Shown here one piece after another: positions 46,665 through 53,636 of a stretch of DNA of 64,000 nt. A program made the translations under genes and the position numbers. The stretch is from the NCBI RefSeq assembly GCF_900167105.1, contig NZ_FUXE01000012.1, forward strand, positions 1-64,000. The letters are read 5' to 3'. The stretch's first letter is position 1, and each line of letters opens with the position of its first letter. The DNA is from Porphyromonas circumdentaria. GTDB lineage: Bacteria > Bacteroidota > Bacteroidia > Bacteroidales > Porphyromonadaceae. The notes under the pieces were generated by a model. That model saw only the letters and a list, made by a program, of their open reading frames with translations. It did not search any database and had not been told where the DNA came from.

Positions 46665-46695
46665 TTTCCTAAGGCGCGAACTTTTGTTACCTTTG
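46665..46695 (+). promoter_or_regulatory. Promoter of trpS
   Basis: -33 TTTC (46665-46668, one mismatch) and -7 TAccTTTG (46688-46695) are 19 bp apart, 30 bp before the trpS ATG. Confidence 0.6.
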
Positions 46696-46725
46696 TCCAT
46701 ACGATTAAGAATAAAAAGTAATTAA

Positions 46726-47718
46726 ATGGAACGTGTAGTTAGTGGTATACGCCCTACGGGCAATTTACACTTGGGTAACTACTTCGGGGCAGTCCGAGGT
46801 TTTATAGAGATGCAGCATAAGTATGATAGTTTCTTCTTTATTGCAGACTGGCACTCTCTTACCACCCACCCACGTCCCGAAGATATTATACGTAGCACAC
46901 ACACGATACTTGCCGAGTATCTTGCCTGCGGATTAGATCCAGAGGTTGCTACCATTTATAGACAGAGCGATGTGCCTGAGGTGTTGGAGCTCTATCTCTA
47001 CCTTAATATGAATGCTTATCTCGGCGAGTTAGAGCGTACTACATCTTTCAAAGAGAAGGCGCGCAAACAACCCGACAATGTTAATGCTGGGCTTCTCACC
47101 TACCCTACACTCATGGCGGCAGATATTTTACTGCATCGCGCTGTGCGTGTACCCGTAGGCAAAGATCAAGAGCAGAATATGGAGATGGCGCGCAAGTTTG
47201 CCCGTCGTTTTAATACAATCTATCAAACAGAGTATTTTGCCGAACCTCAATCGTGGGCATTGGGGGATAAGTCCATTAAAATACCAGGACTGGACGGTTC
47301 GGGGAAAATGGGTAAAAGTGAGGGAAATGCAATCTATTTGATTGATGACGAGAAGACTTTGACCAAAAAGGTTATGCGTGCCGTTACGGATAGTGGTCCC
47401 ACAACGCCCAATAGCGATATGCCCGAGGCTATTCAGAACCTGTTCACATTGTTGCAAATAGCTTCTTCACAAGAGGTTTACGACCACTTTTTAGCGGCTT
47501 ACAACGATTGCTCTATCCGTTATGGAGACCTGAAAAAACAGTTAGCAGCGGACTTGGTAGCCTTTTGTGCTCCTATCCGTGAGCGCATCATAGAGATACA
47601 AAAAGATCAAGCTTATCTCGATAAAGTCGCTGCACAGGGAGCCGAGCGAGCAAGAGAAAGTGCCCGAAAGACCATCAGTGAAGTGCGTCGAATCATCGGC
47701 TTCAAACCTCTATACTAA
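46726..47718 (+). CDS. trpS: Tryptophanyl-tRNA synthetase
   Basis: 330 aa class I synthetase, the usual bacterial length. The HIGH-type motif appears as TGNLHLGNYFGA and the KMSKS-type motif as GKMGKSEGN. The ADILLHRA and PVGKDQEQN segments of the tryptophan pocket are present. It stands after its own promoter and is followed by a DUF3127 gene after 29 bp. Confidence 0.97.
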   Translation: MERVVSGIRPTGNLHLGNYFGAVRGFIEMQHKYDSFFFIADWHSLTTHPRPEDIIRSTHTILAEYLACGLDPEVATIYRQSDVPEVLELYLYLNMNAYLGELERTTSFKEKARKQPDNVNAGLLTYPTLMAADILLHRAVRVPVGKDQEQNMEMARKFARRFNTIYQTEYFAEPQSWALGDKSIKIPGLDGSGKMGKSEGNAIYLIDDEKTLTKKVMRAVTDSGPTTPNSDMPEAIQNLFTLLQIASSQEVYDHFLAAYNDCSIRYGDLKKQLAADLVAFCAPIRERIIEIQKDQAYLDKVAAQGAERARESARKTISEVRRIIGFKPLY

Positions 47719-47747
47719 ACGAAACATTTATTGTACAATAATTATAT

Positions 47748-48158
47748 ATGGAAATTCAAGGAAGAATCATCTTTGTCGCTCCCGAGGTAGGGGGGACAAG
47801 CAAAGCGGGGAATCAGTGGCGCAAACAGGAGTATGTATTGGAGACATTGGGACAATATCCCAAGAAGATTTGCTTTTCTCTTTGGGGAGATCGTATCGAT
47901 CAATTCAACATTCAAGAGGGTGAAGATTTGACCGTACAGATAGATCTCGAGAGCCGTGAGTTTAACGGCAGATGGTATACCGAAGTACGTGCATGGAATG
48001 TAACTCGAGGCTTTAACTCTATGGAGCAACCTCAAGTAGCTTCTGTGAATAATGATTACCTCAATCCTAATATAGGAGCTCCTTCGTTCTCTGCGGCTTC
48101 TCAAACTGTAGCAACCGAGTTTCCCGCCTCTGCAGAGGGAGACGATTTGCCTTTCTAA
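47748..48158 (+). CDS. DUF3127 domain protein
   Basis: 136 aa. The first about 95 residues match the Bacteroidota DUF3127 family (EIQGRIIFVAPEV, WRKQEYVLET, VQIDLESREFNGRWYTEVRAW), an OB-fold-like small protein sometimes resembling single-strand DNA binding proteins. The tail is acidic and ends DDLPF, reminiscent of the acidic C-terminal tip of SSB that binds partner proteins. The molecular role is unknown; an SSB-like role is inference. Confidence 0.8.
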   Translation: MEIQGRIIFVAPEVGGTSKAGNQWRKQEYVLETLGQYPKKICFSLWGDRIDQFNIQEGEDLTVQIDLESREFNGRWYTEVRAWNVTRGFNSMEQPQVASVNNDYLNPNIGAPSFSAASQTVATEFPASAEGDDLPF

Positions 48159-48188
48159 CAAGAGCAGATAACGCAAGTACCGCTGTAG

Positions 48189-48665
48189 ATGCAAATACGT
48201 TTATTGGTGGTAGGCCCTTCGCAAGAGCGCAATCTTGAGGCTCTGATACAGGTATACATCGATCGCATAAGGCACTATTTGCCTTTTACGATAGAGGTTA
48301 TCCCCGACGTAACCCCTGTGGCACTGCGCAAAGATCCCGAGCGACTCAAAGTTCTCGAGGGAGAGCAGATACTAAAACGTATAAAGGCTGGAGAGGAAGT
48401 ATTACTCTTAGACGAGCGAGGCAAGGAGCCTACCAGTCGAGAGTTGGCTGCACTCCTGCAAAAGCGAATGTTGTCGGGTATAAAACGTTGGACGTGGGTC
48501 ATAGGAGGGGCTTATGGTTTCTCAGAAGCTGTATATGTACGGGTGCCGTCGCGCATATCGCTTAGCAAGTTAACCCTCACTCACACTATGGTGCGTCTAC
48601 TTGCTACGGAGCAGCTCTATAGAGCTCTGACGATACTTAATAATGAGCCTTATCACCACGATTAA
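48189..48665 (+). CDS. rlmH: 23S rRNA (pseudouridine-1915-N3)-methyltransferase RlmH
   Basis: 158 aa SPOUT methyltransferase modifying helix 69 of 23S rRNA. The LLLDERGKEPTSRELA stretch and the trefoil-knot region (WVIGGAYGFS, then SLSKLTLTHTMVRLLATEQLYRA) are conserved, ending in NNEPYHHD as expected. It follows the DUF3127 gene by 30 bp. Confidence 0.96.
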   Translation: MQIRLLVVGPSQERNLEALIQVYIDRIRHYLPFTIEVIPDVTPVALRKDPERLKVLEGEQILKRIKAGEEVLLLDERGKEPTSRELAALLQKRMLSGIKRWTWVIGGAYGFSEAVYVRVPSRISLSKLTLTHTMVRLLATEQLYRALTILNNEPYHHD

Positions 48666-48723
48666 CGTATTTTGTACAGATAGTTCCTTTATTGTAAGAG
48701 GATAAAAAGAAGCTTTTTATAGT

Positions 48724-49053
48724 ATGAATTATTTGGAAGAGGCAGATGTAGCCATCACTATTTGCGATAGAGAGGGTAAGATCTTAGAGATGAATCAGCA
48801 ATCCAAAGAGGTGAATCAGAAGCCTGGAGAAGATCTCATCGGTAAAAACATTTTAGACTGCCATCCCGAGCCTGCACGTTCTCTTTTGGTACACCTGATG
48901 GAGCACGAAGAGAAGCATGTTTACACCATAGAGAAGAAGGGCAAGAAGAAGCTCATCTATCAAATCCCTTGGTACAAAGATGGGGTCTACATGGGCTTTG
49001 CCGAGCTTTCTATGGTGATACCTTTCGAAATGGATCACAAAGTACGTAGCTAA
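48724..49053 (+). CDS. Small PAS-domain protein
   Basis: 109 aa, a single PAS-like domain: VAITICDREGKILEMNQQS, then the IGKNILDCHP turn and YQIPWYKDGVYMGFAELSM. It resembles the PAS part of DUF438-type Bacteroidota proteins. It has no output domain, so it probably senses or binds a ligand and works through a partner. The 30-residue C-terminus has no obvious membrane segment. Confidence 0.75.
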   Translation: MNYLEEADVAITICDREGKILEMNQQSKEVNQKPGEDLIGKNILDCHPEPARSLLVHLMEHEEKHVYTIEKKGKKKLIYQIPWYKDGVYMGFAELSMVIPFEMDHKVRS

Positions 49054-49065
49054 GTTTTGTAAGCA

Positions 49066-49314
49066 ATGAGACGAGAGCCACAGGATAAAAAAGCAGCCCT
49101 CCGACGTATTCGCTGGAGCGTCGTAGCTTTGGAGCTATGGGTACTGCTCGTAGTACTCTATGTCTTTATAATTAAGAAGATGCCCTTTACCCTCGAGAGA
49201 GGTATTCAGCTCGGCATCTCTTTTCTTTTACCTCTGCTACTTTATTTCGTATATCGATGGCAATGGCGCATACGCTCCCGCTCTTCGGCTCCAGAGGATA
49301 GCGACCAACAGTAA
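49066..49314 (+). CDS. Small membrane protein, 82 aa, unknown function
   Basis: Two hydrophobic helices at about residues 18-38 and 48-65, with a basic start and a Arg/Ser-rich tail. I recognise no family. It starts 12 bp after the PAS protein gene, so the two are probably co-transcribed with manA. Confidence 0.6.
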   Translation: MRREPQDKKAALRRIRWSVVALELWVLLVVLYVFIIKKMPFTLERGIQLGISFLLPLLLYFVYRWQWRIRSRSSAPEDSDQQ

Positions 49315-49339
49315 TTGCTCTATACGCTACAATTCGTTT

Positions 49340-50305
49340 ATGCCCTCGACACCACTGTATCCCTTAAGTTTTACACCGATATTCCGCCCTGTTCTCTGGG
49401 GGGGGACACGGCTTATGCGCTATAAGGGGTATGCAGATACTTCGGAGAAGATAGGGGAGTGTTGGGAAATATCACCTATCGAGGAGCATCTTTCCGTCGT
49501 GGATAAGGGGAGCTTGCAGGGCAAAACACTAAAGGAACTGATGCAAGCCTATGGGAGGGACATCTTGGGAACAAAGCACTTCGCTCGCTACGGAGAGCGA
49601 TTCCCTCTGCTGATTAAGCTGATCAATGCAGAGCAAGACCTTTCCGTACAGGTACATCCCGATAAAGTTTCTCCCAAGAGCGAGATGTGGTATATATTGG
49701 AAACATCGGGAGATGCCCGTATATCGGCGGGCTTTCGACAGGGGGTAACAAGCGAAAAATACCTTTCGGCCGTTCAGGAGCACTGCGTGCCCCAATTACT
49801 GCACTACGATGCTATCGAGGCGGGCAATCTTTTCTACATTCCAGCAGGACGTATCCACACAATTGGAGCAGGCTCTTTCCTCTTAGAAGTACAGCAACCC
49901 TCCGACACTACCTATCGTATTTTTGACTATCAAAGGCGCGATCAAGAGGGACACCTGCGCCCATTACATTTAGAGCAGGCACTTGAGGTGCTTGACTTTA
50001 CCGCCTTTCCGCCCTACAAGGAGCGTTATACCGAGAGGAAGAATAGGCTCAACAGATTACTATCTACGCCTTACTTTCTCTTCTCGACGCTACATATCGA
50101 TAAGCCCTATATGTTTACTGCATCCGAAGCGGAGGGGTGTGCTGTTTTTTTTGTTGCTCATGGGGCGGTGGAAATAGAGGATCGATGGGGACAAAAAGTG
50201 CTTGTAGAGCAAGGTCACAGTGTGCTTATACCTTCAGTGCTTATCCCCCTGACTTTAACGCCCAGTGCTGCCAGTAAAATACTGGTTGTTACCCTGCCCG
50301 AGTAA
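49340..50305 (+). CDS. manA: Type I mannose-6-phosphate isomerase
   Basis: 321 aa zinc enzyme interconverting mannose-6-phosphate and fructose-6-phosphate. Visible are the cupin zinc-site LSVQVHPDK, the active-site EMWYILE and PAGRIHTIGAG. The GECWEISPIEEHLSVV stretch is typical of the short Firmicutes/Bacteroidota type. It supplies mannose for glycans and LPS. It lies 25 bp after the small membrane protein. Confidence 0.95.
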   Translation: MPSTPLYPLSFTPIFRPVLWGGTRLMRYKGYADTSEKIGECWEISPIEEHLSVVDKGSLQGKTLKELMQAYGRDILGTKHFARYGERFPLLIKLINAEQDLSVQVHPDKVSPKSEMWYILETSGDARISAGFRQGVTSEKYLSAVQEHCVPQLLHYDAIEAGNLFYIPAGRIHTIGAGSFLLEVQQPSDTTYRIFDYQRRDQEGHLRPLHLEQALEVLDFTAFPPYKERYTERKNRLNRLLSTPYFLFSTLHIDKPYMFTASEAEGCAVFFVAHGAVEIEDRWGQKVLVEQGHSVLIPSVLIPLTLTPSAASKILVVTLPE

Positions 50306-50445
50306 GACTTCTTTTTCTTTTCTTCTTTCTCTTTGTTTCGAGAGATAAGATACAAATTCTACATTTTTTAGTGAAACCTCAAGGGAGAGGCTTATTTCCG
50401 CCTTTGTGCTGTCTAATAGCAGGGCTTATGGGGTTTCATATTAGA

Positions 50446-50518
50446 ATATACGAATAGAACATGCTCTATATACGTAGGGAAATCTTTGTATATACGCAGA
50501 AACAACTTCGTATATGCG
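50446..50518. repeat. AT-rich palindromic repeat array, 22-bp period (ATATACG class)
   Basis: ATATACG occurs at 50446, 50468 and 50490, and ATATGCG at 50512, exactly 22 bp apart. Related AT-rich arrays with 21-bp period lie at 1097-1148 and 52591-52652. Confidence 0.6.
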
Positions 50519-50636
50519 GAATTATGATTAAGCCCTCCTAAAAATCGACTTTTACATATACAAAGCCTCACATTATCCTATCATACAGTGAGCTTCCTAC
50601 GGTTTATGAGAAATCTTCCCTTTAAAAAAGTAAAAC

Positions 50637-50667
50637 TTTGATATTTAACTGAAAATATGTAGATTTG
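50637..50667 (+). promoter_or_regulatory. Consensus Bacteroidota promoter
   Basis: -33 TTTG (50637-50640) and -7 TAgaTTTG (50660-50667) with 19 bp between them match the consensus exactly. Transcription would start near 50673, about 77 nt before the chosen ATG at 50750. Confidence 0.75.
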
Positions 50668-50749
50668 CAAAAGGGAGTCGCTCTTGTGTTCTTTATTTTC
50701 TGGTAATATGGTTTTAATAACAAACAATAATGAGACAAATCAAATCAAA

Positions 50750-52171
50750 ATGAAAAATCAAGCACTAAGGAACATGTCCGTGGCGATAGCTACGCTGTTC
50801 ATTGTAATGTTTGCGATGCCTTTTATGGCAAAAGCACAGACCGAATACAACCTCAAGATAGCAGGGGTTCAAGTAACGTCAGAGAATTGCAACGACCTAT
50901 CTGTCATAGATGGAGTGAGCGGAACGGTAGAGTATGATCCAGACACTAAGACCCTCACGCTGGAGGATGCAACGATTGAAATAGAAGATGACAGAATATG
51001 CATCAAATCACAAGAAGAAAATCTTACAATTGTAGTCAAAGGAACATGTAATCTTTCTACTGTAAAAGCTGCTCTTTCTTTAAGAGAAAATACAACTATT
51101 ACGGGCGGAGGAAGGCTTTCCGTGGCATCAGCCGATAACTGTGGAATTTTCCTGATTAGAACTCCTCTTACTATTGATGGCTGTCGTGTAGAAGCCAAAG
51201 GCGAATGGGGCATAGCGGGAAAGGATGGAGAGAACGGGGAGCATCTTACCATCAAGAATGCAACGGTAACCGCAGAAGGTATATCGGGCTCCATCTGCGA
51301 CTTGGCATCGCTTACGCTCGAGGGCTGTAAAATCACCGAACCAGCAGGGGCGGCGTTTAACAAAGGTGCGCATGCCGTATGTGATGCCGATGGCAATATC
51401 ATCAAAAGTAAGATTGTCATAAAGCCCACAGTTAAATACGACCTCAAGATAGCAGGGGTTCAAGTAACGTCAGAGAATTGCAACGACCTCTCCGTTATTG
51501 ATGGCGTTAGCGGAACAGTCGAGTATAATCCAGACACTAATACCCTCACGCTGGAGGATGCAACGATTGAGGTAGGAGATGATAAAAACTGCATTTGGGT
51601 GAAAAAAGAACTTACCATCGTAGTCAAAGGAACATGCAAACTCTCGTCCACCACTTGGTCTACGGTTAATCTTTGGAGGAATACAACTATTTCGGGAGAT
51701 GGAGAGCTTTATGCAGAATCAAGAGGAACTAATTCGTTCAACTTGGATGAAGGGGCCACTCTTACCATTGATCGTTGTCGCGTGGATGCTAAGGGGGTGA
51801 AAGGCTTTTCGGGATTCTATCAGTCGAGCAATGCTAAACTTGTTATTAAAAATGCAACGGTAACCGCAGAAGGTACGGAGGGCTCCATCTGCGACTTGGC
51901 ATCGTTTACGCTCGAGGGGTGTAAAATCACCGAACCAGCAGGGGCGGCATTTAACGAAAGTGAGCATGCCGTATGTGATGCCGATGGTAATGTCATCAAA
52001 AGTAAGATTGTCATAAAGCCTGGCGACCCAGATGCTATTGAGCGCATTAGCCAGGAAGAGCCTGCTTATCGTGGCATATACAACCTACTTGGTATTAAAC
52101 TCAATATCCCGTTTGAGCAACTGCCTTCTGGGGTCTACATTGTAGATGGCGTGAAAGTGTTTAAGAAGTAA
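50750..52171 (+). CDS. Secreted protein with a tandem 197-aa duplication and C-terminal sorting-like tail
   Basis: 473 aa from the ATG at 50750, chosen because a normal signal peptide follows (ending AKAQT); the frame is open upstream to 50684. Two repeats of 197 residues follow (about 34-230 and 231-427), each opening with YNLKIAGVQVTSENCNDLSV or a near match and each rich in beta-strand turns of carbohydrate-binding or adhesin type. The end (YNLLGIKLNIP ... LPSGVYIVDGVKVFKK) resembles a T9SS sorting tail of the short type. Repeats are nearly identical in DNA at their starts, so the duplication is recent. Function unknown, probably surface. Confidence 0.75.
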   Translation: MKNQALRNMSVAIATLFIVMFAMPFMAKAQTEYNLKIAGVQVTSENCNDLSVIDGVSGTVEYDPDTKTLTLEDATIEIEDDRICIKSQEENLTIVVKGTCNLSTVKAALSLRENTTITGGGRLSVASADNCGIFLIRTPLTIDGCRVEAKGEWGIAGKDGENGEHLTIKNATVTAEGISGSICDLASLTLEGCKITEPAGAAFNKGAHAVCDADGNIIKSKIVIKPTVKYDLKIAGVQVTSENCNDLSVIDGVSGTVEYNPDTNTLTLEDATIEVGDDKNCIWVKKELTIVVKGTCKLSSTTWSTVNLWRNTTISGDGELYAESRGTNSFNLDEGATLTIDRCRVDAKGVKGFSGFYQSSNAKLVIKNATVTAEGTEGSICDLASFTLEGCKITEPAGAAFNESEHAVCDADGNVIKSKIVIKPGDPDAIERISQEEPAYRGIYNLLGIKLNIPFEQLPSGVYIVDGVKVFKK

Positions 52172-52192
52172 GTAAAATCCTAAAGAGAAAAA

Positions 52193-52236
52193 AGAGGGCT
52201 GTGGCAAAACTGAATTCGCCACAGCCCTCTTTTTTT
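52193..52236. terminator. Strong hairpin terminator, possibly bidirectional
   Basis: AGAGGGCTGTGGC (52193-52205) pairs perfectly with GCCACAGCCCTCT (52218-52230), followed by a T run to 52236. On the other strand the A-rich 5' flank could end tRNA-Leu transcription too. Confidence 0.85.
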
Positions 52237-52237
52237 G

Positions 52238-52321
52238 TGCCCAGAGCCGGGATCGAACCGGCACGAGTGTTACCTCATTGGTGTTTGAGACCAACGCGTC
52301 TACCAATTCCGCCATCTGGGC
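52238..52321 (-). tRNA. tRNA-Leu(CAA)
   Basis: Class II tRNA of 84 nt without CCA. Read on the minus strand, acceptor arms GCCCAGA and TCTGGGC pair perfectly, followed by discriminator A. The anticodon stem TTGGT/ACCAA encloses CTCAAAC, giving CAA. A variable arm (GAGGTAACACTC) and T-loop GTTCGATCC are present. tRNA-Leu(CAA) genes are known targets of NBU-type elements in Bacteroides; no element is inserted here. Confidence 0.94.
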
Positions 52322-52590
52322 TAAACGCTCTGCGAAAGTACTACATTAGTTTGAAATACACAATAAGAGGGAGAAAAAGATTAATAAAATAGTAGGTCTT
52401 AAAATACTCTATTCTCCTCTTTTATAATTATATAGAACTCGTTTTTCTGACTTCTTCGCGCGTACTCTTTGTGGGGCTTCGGTAGGGGAGGCTCTCCATT
52501 CTTAAGAAAAACTTCCTTTCTTTTTGATGAAAAGTACGGAAAGAGAGGAGGTAAAAGTACTTTCCTTTTGAAGTGTTTTCTATTTGCAGA

Positions 52591-52652
52591 TTGAATATAC
52601 ATATACGTAGGTTGAATATATGTATATTCAAGTTGAAAATATATATATTCAG
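52591..52652. repeat. AT-rich palindromic repeat array, 21-bp period (TTGAATATA class)
   Basis: TTGAATATA starts at 52591 and 52612 and TTGAAAATA at 52633, exactly 21 bp apart. The units are near-palindromic (TTGAATATA ... TATATTCAA). Confidence 0.6.
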
Positions 52653-52886
52653 ATTAAGAATAGAGTATTGCTCCTATTGAGGCAAGTTTATAGTAAGCAG
52701 GAAACTATTTATAGAGCCTTTGTAAATATTTTTATACTACGGGTAGATGGTTTTAGAGCTACTCTATACTTTCTCAGCCATCATACGGCAAGCAATTTTG
52801 GTAGGCTACCATGACCGCATTGGCTAAACGGTACGCAATGCTTTCTTATAGTTCTAAAAAAGAGTGAGTTTCTCTCTTTGCTTCCC

Positions 52887-52917
52887 TTGCATATCCTTGA
52901 CAGTATCATTACCTTTG
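52887..52917 (+). promoter_or_regulatory. Promoter of the ftsL-ftsI-murE-mraY cluster
   Basis: -7 TAccTTTG at 52910-52917 with a partial -33 (TTG at 52887-52889), 45 bp before the ATG of the ftsL-like gene. Confidence 0.5.
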
Positions 52918-52961
52918 TGTAGTTTTTCAATAGGGTATATCTAAAGTGTAAAATCTCTCTT

Positions 52962-53624
52962 ATGGAAGAAGAATACAGAAAAGACCTTTCCATAGGCAAT
53001 GAGGGCGAAAACTCCTCTTTGTCGGGGGATTTTATGCCCAATGGATGCGATAATGAAGCAGAGAGCGCACCTCGAAAAGAGCAGGAGCGCACCTCGCTAT
53101 CGGCAAGGGGTACGCACGATAGCGACCCCCTCTTGCCCCGAGAAGAGAAGCAAGAACTCCAGGCATTGCCTCTGCGCCAACCAACTTCGTCCCGTGCGGA
53201 GGGGCGTAATGGGTATCGCACTCAGACCGCTGCGGGTGCTGCGCATAAAAGGGGGGATGCCAAAGCTCCAAAGAGTTCGTTACGAGCATCTATCTTCAAA
53301 ATTCTTTCGGGGGCATTTCTTAGCAAAAACCCTTGGACTATTGCTATATTCTTGGTCGTTGCCATATGGAGCACGATAGGGATATGGCAATCGTATCGCC
53401 TCAACCATCTTATCTCCCGCATAGATACTTTAGAAACTTCGTTGGAGAATACATACCGCAAGCAACAGGAGCTTACCTACAGATTGCACTCTGCCATTCG
53501 TCCCGACGAGGTGGAGCTGCGCCTGCAAGCTATCGGCTCTACCATTGCCCCCTCGAAAGAACCCTTCTTTGTGCTGTACGTAAACGAGCCTGAGGGGCTA
53601 TACGATGAGGAAAGCGACTATTAA
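52962..53624 (+). CDS. ftsL: FtsL-like cell division protein
   Basis: 220 aa. A single transmembrane helix at about residues 124-143 is followed by a short periplasmic coiled coil (SRIDTLETSLENTYRKQQEL), the layout of FtsL. It binds FtsB/FtsQ and activates the FtsWI synthase at the septum. Its N-terminal cytoplasmic part of about 120 residues is much longer than in E. coli FtsL (about 35), charged and probably disordered. It is 12 bp upstream of ftsI, which is the best evidence for the name. Confidence 0.8.
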   Translation: MEEEYRKDLSIGNEGENSSLSGDFMPNGCDNEAESAPRKEQERTSLSARGTHDSDPLLPREEKQELQALPLRQPTSSRAEGRNGYRTQTAAGAAHKRGDAKAPKSSLRASIFKILSGAFLSKNPWTIAIFLVVAIWSTIGIWQSYRLNHLISRIDTLETSLENTYRKQQELTYRLHSAIRPDEVELRLQAIGSTIAPSKEPFFVLYVNEPEGLYDEESDY

Positions 53625-53636
53625 ACTACGGCTCCT

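Larger units (their letters stand above)
50306..50749. other. Gap with AT-rich repeat array and promoter
   Basis: It holds the AT-rich array at 50446-50518 and the promoter at 50637-50667 that serves the duplicated-domain secreted protein. Nothing else is recognisable. Confidence 0.5.
52322..52961. other. Gap between tRNA-Leu and ftsL-like gene
   Basis: 640 bp. It holds the AT-rich 21-bp array (52591-52652) and the promoter at 52887-52917. The genes normally upstream of ftsL (mraZ, rsmH) are not here. Confidence 0.5.
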
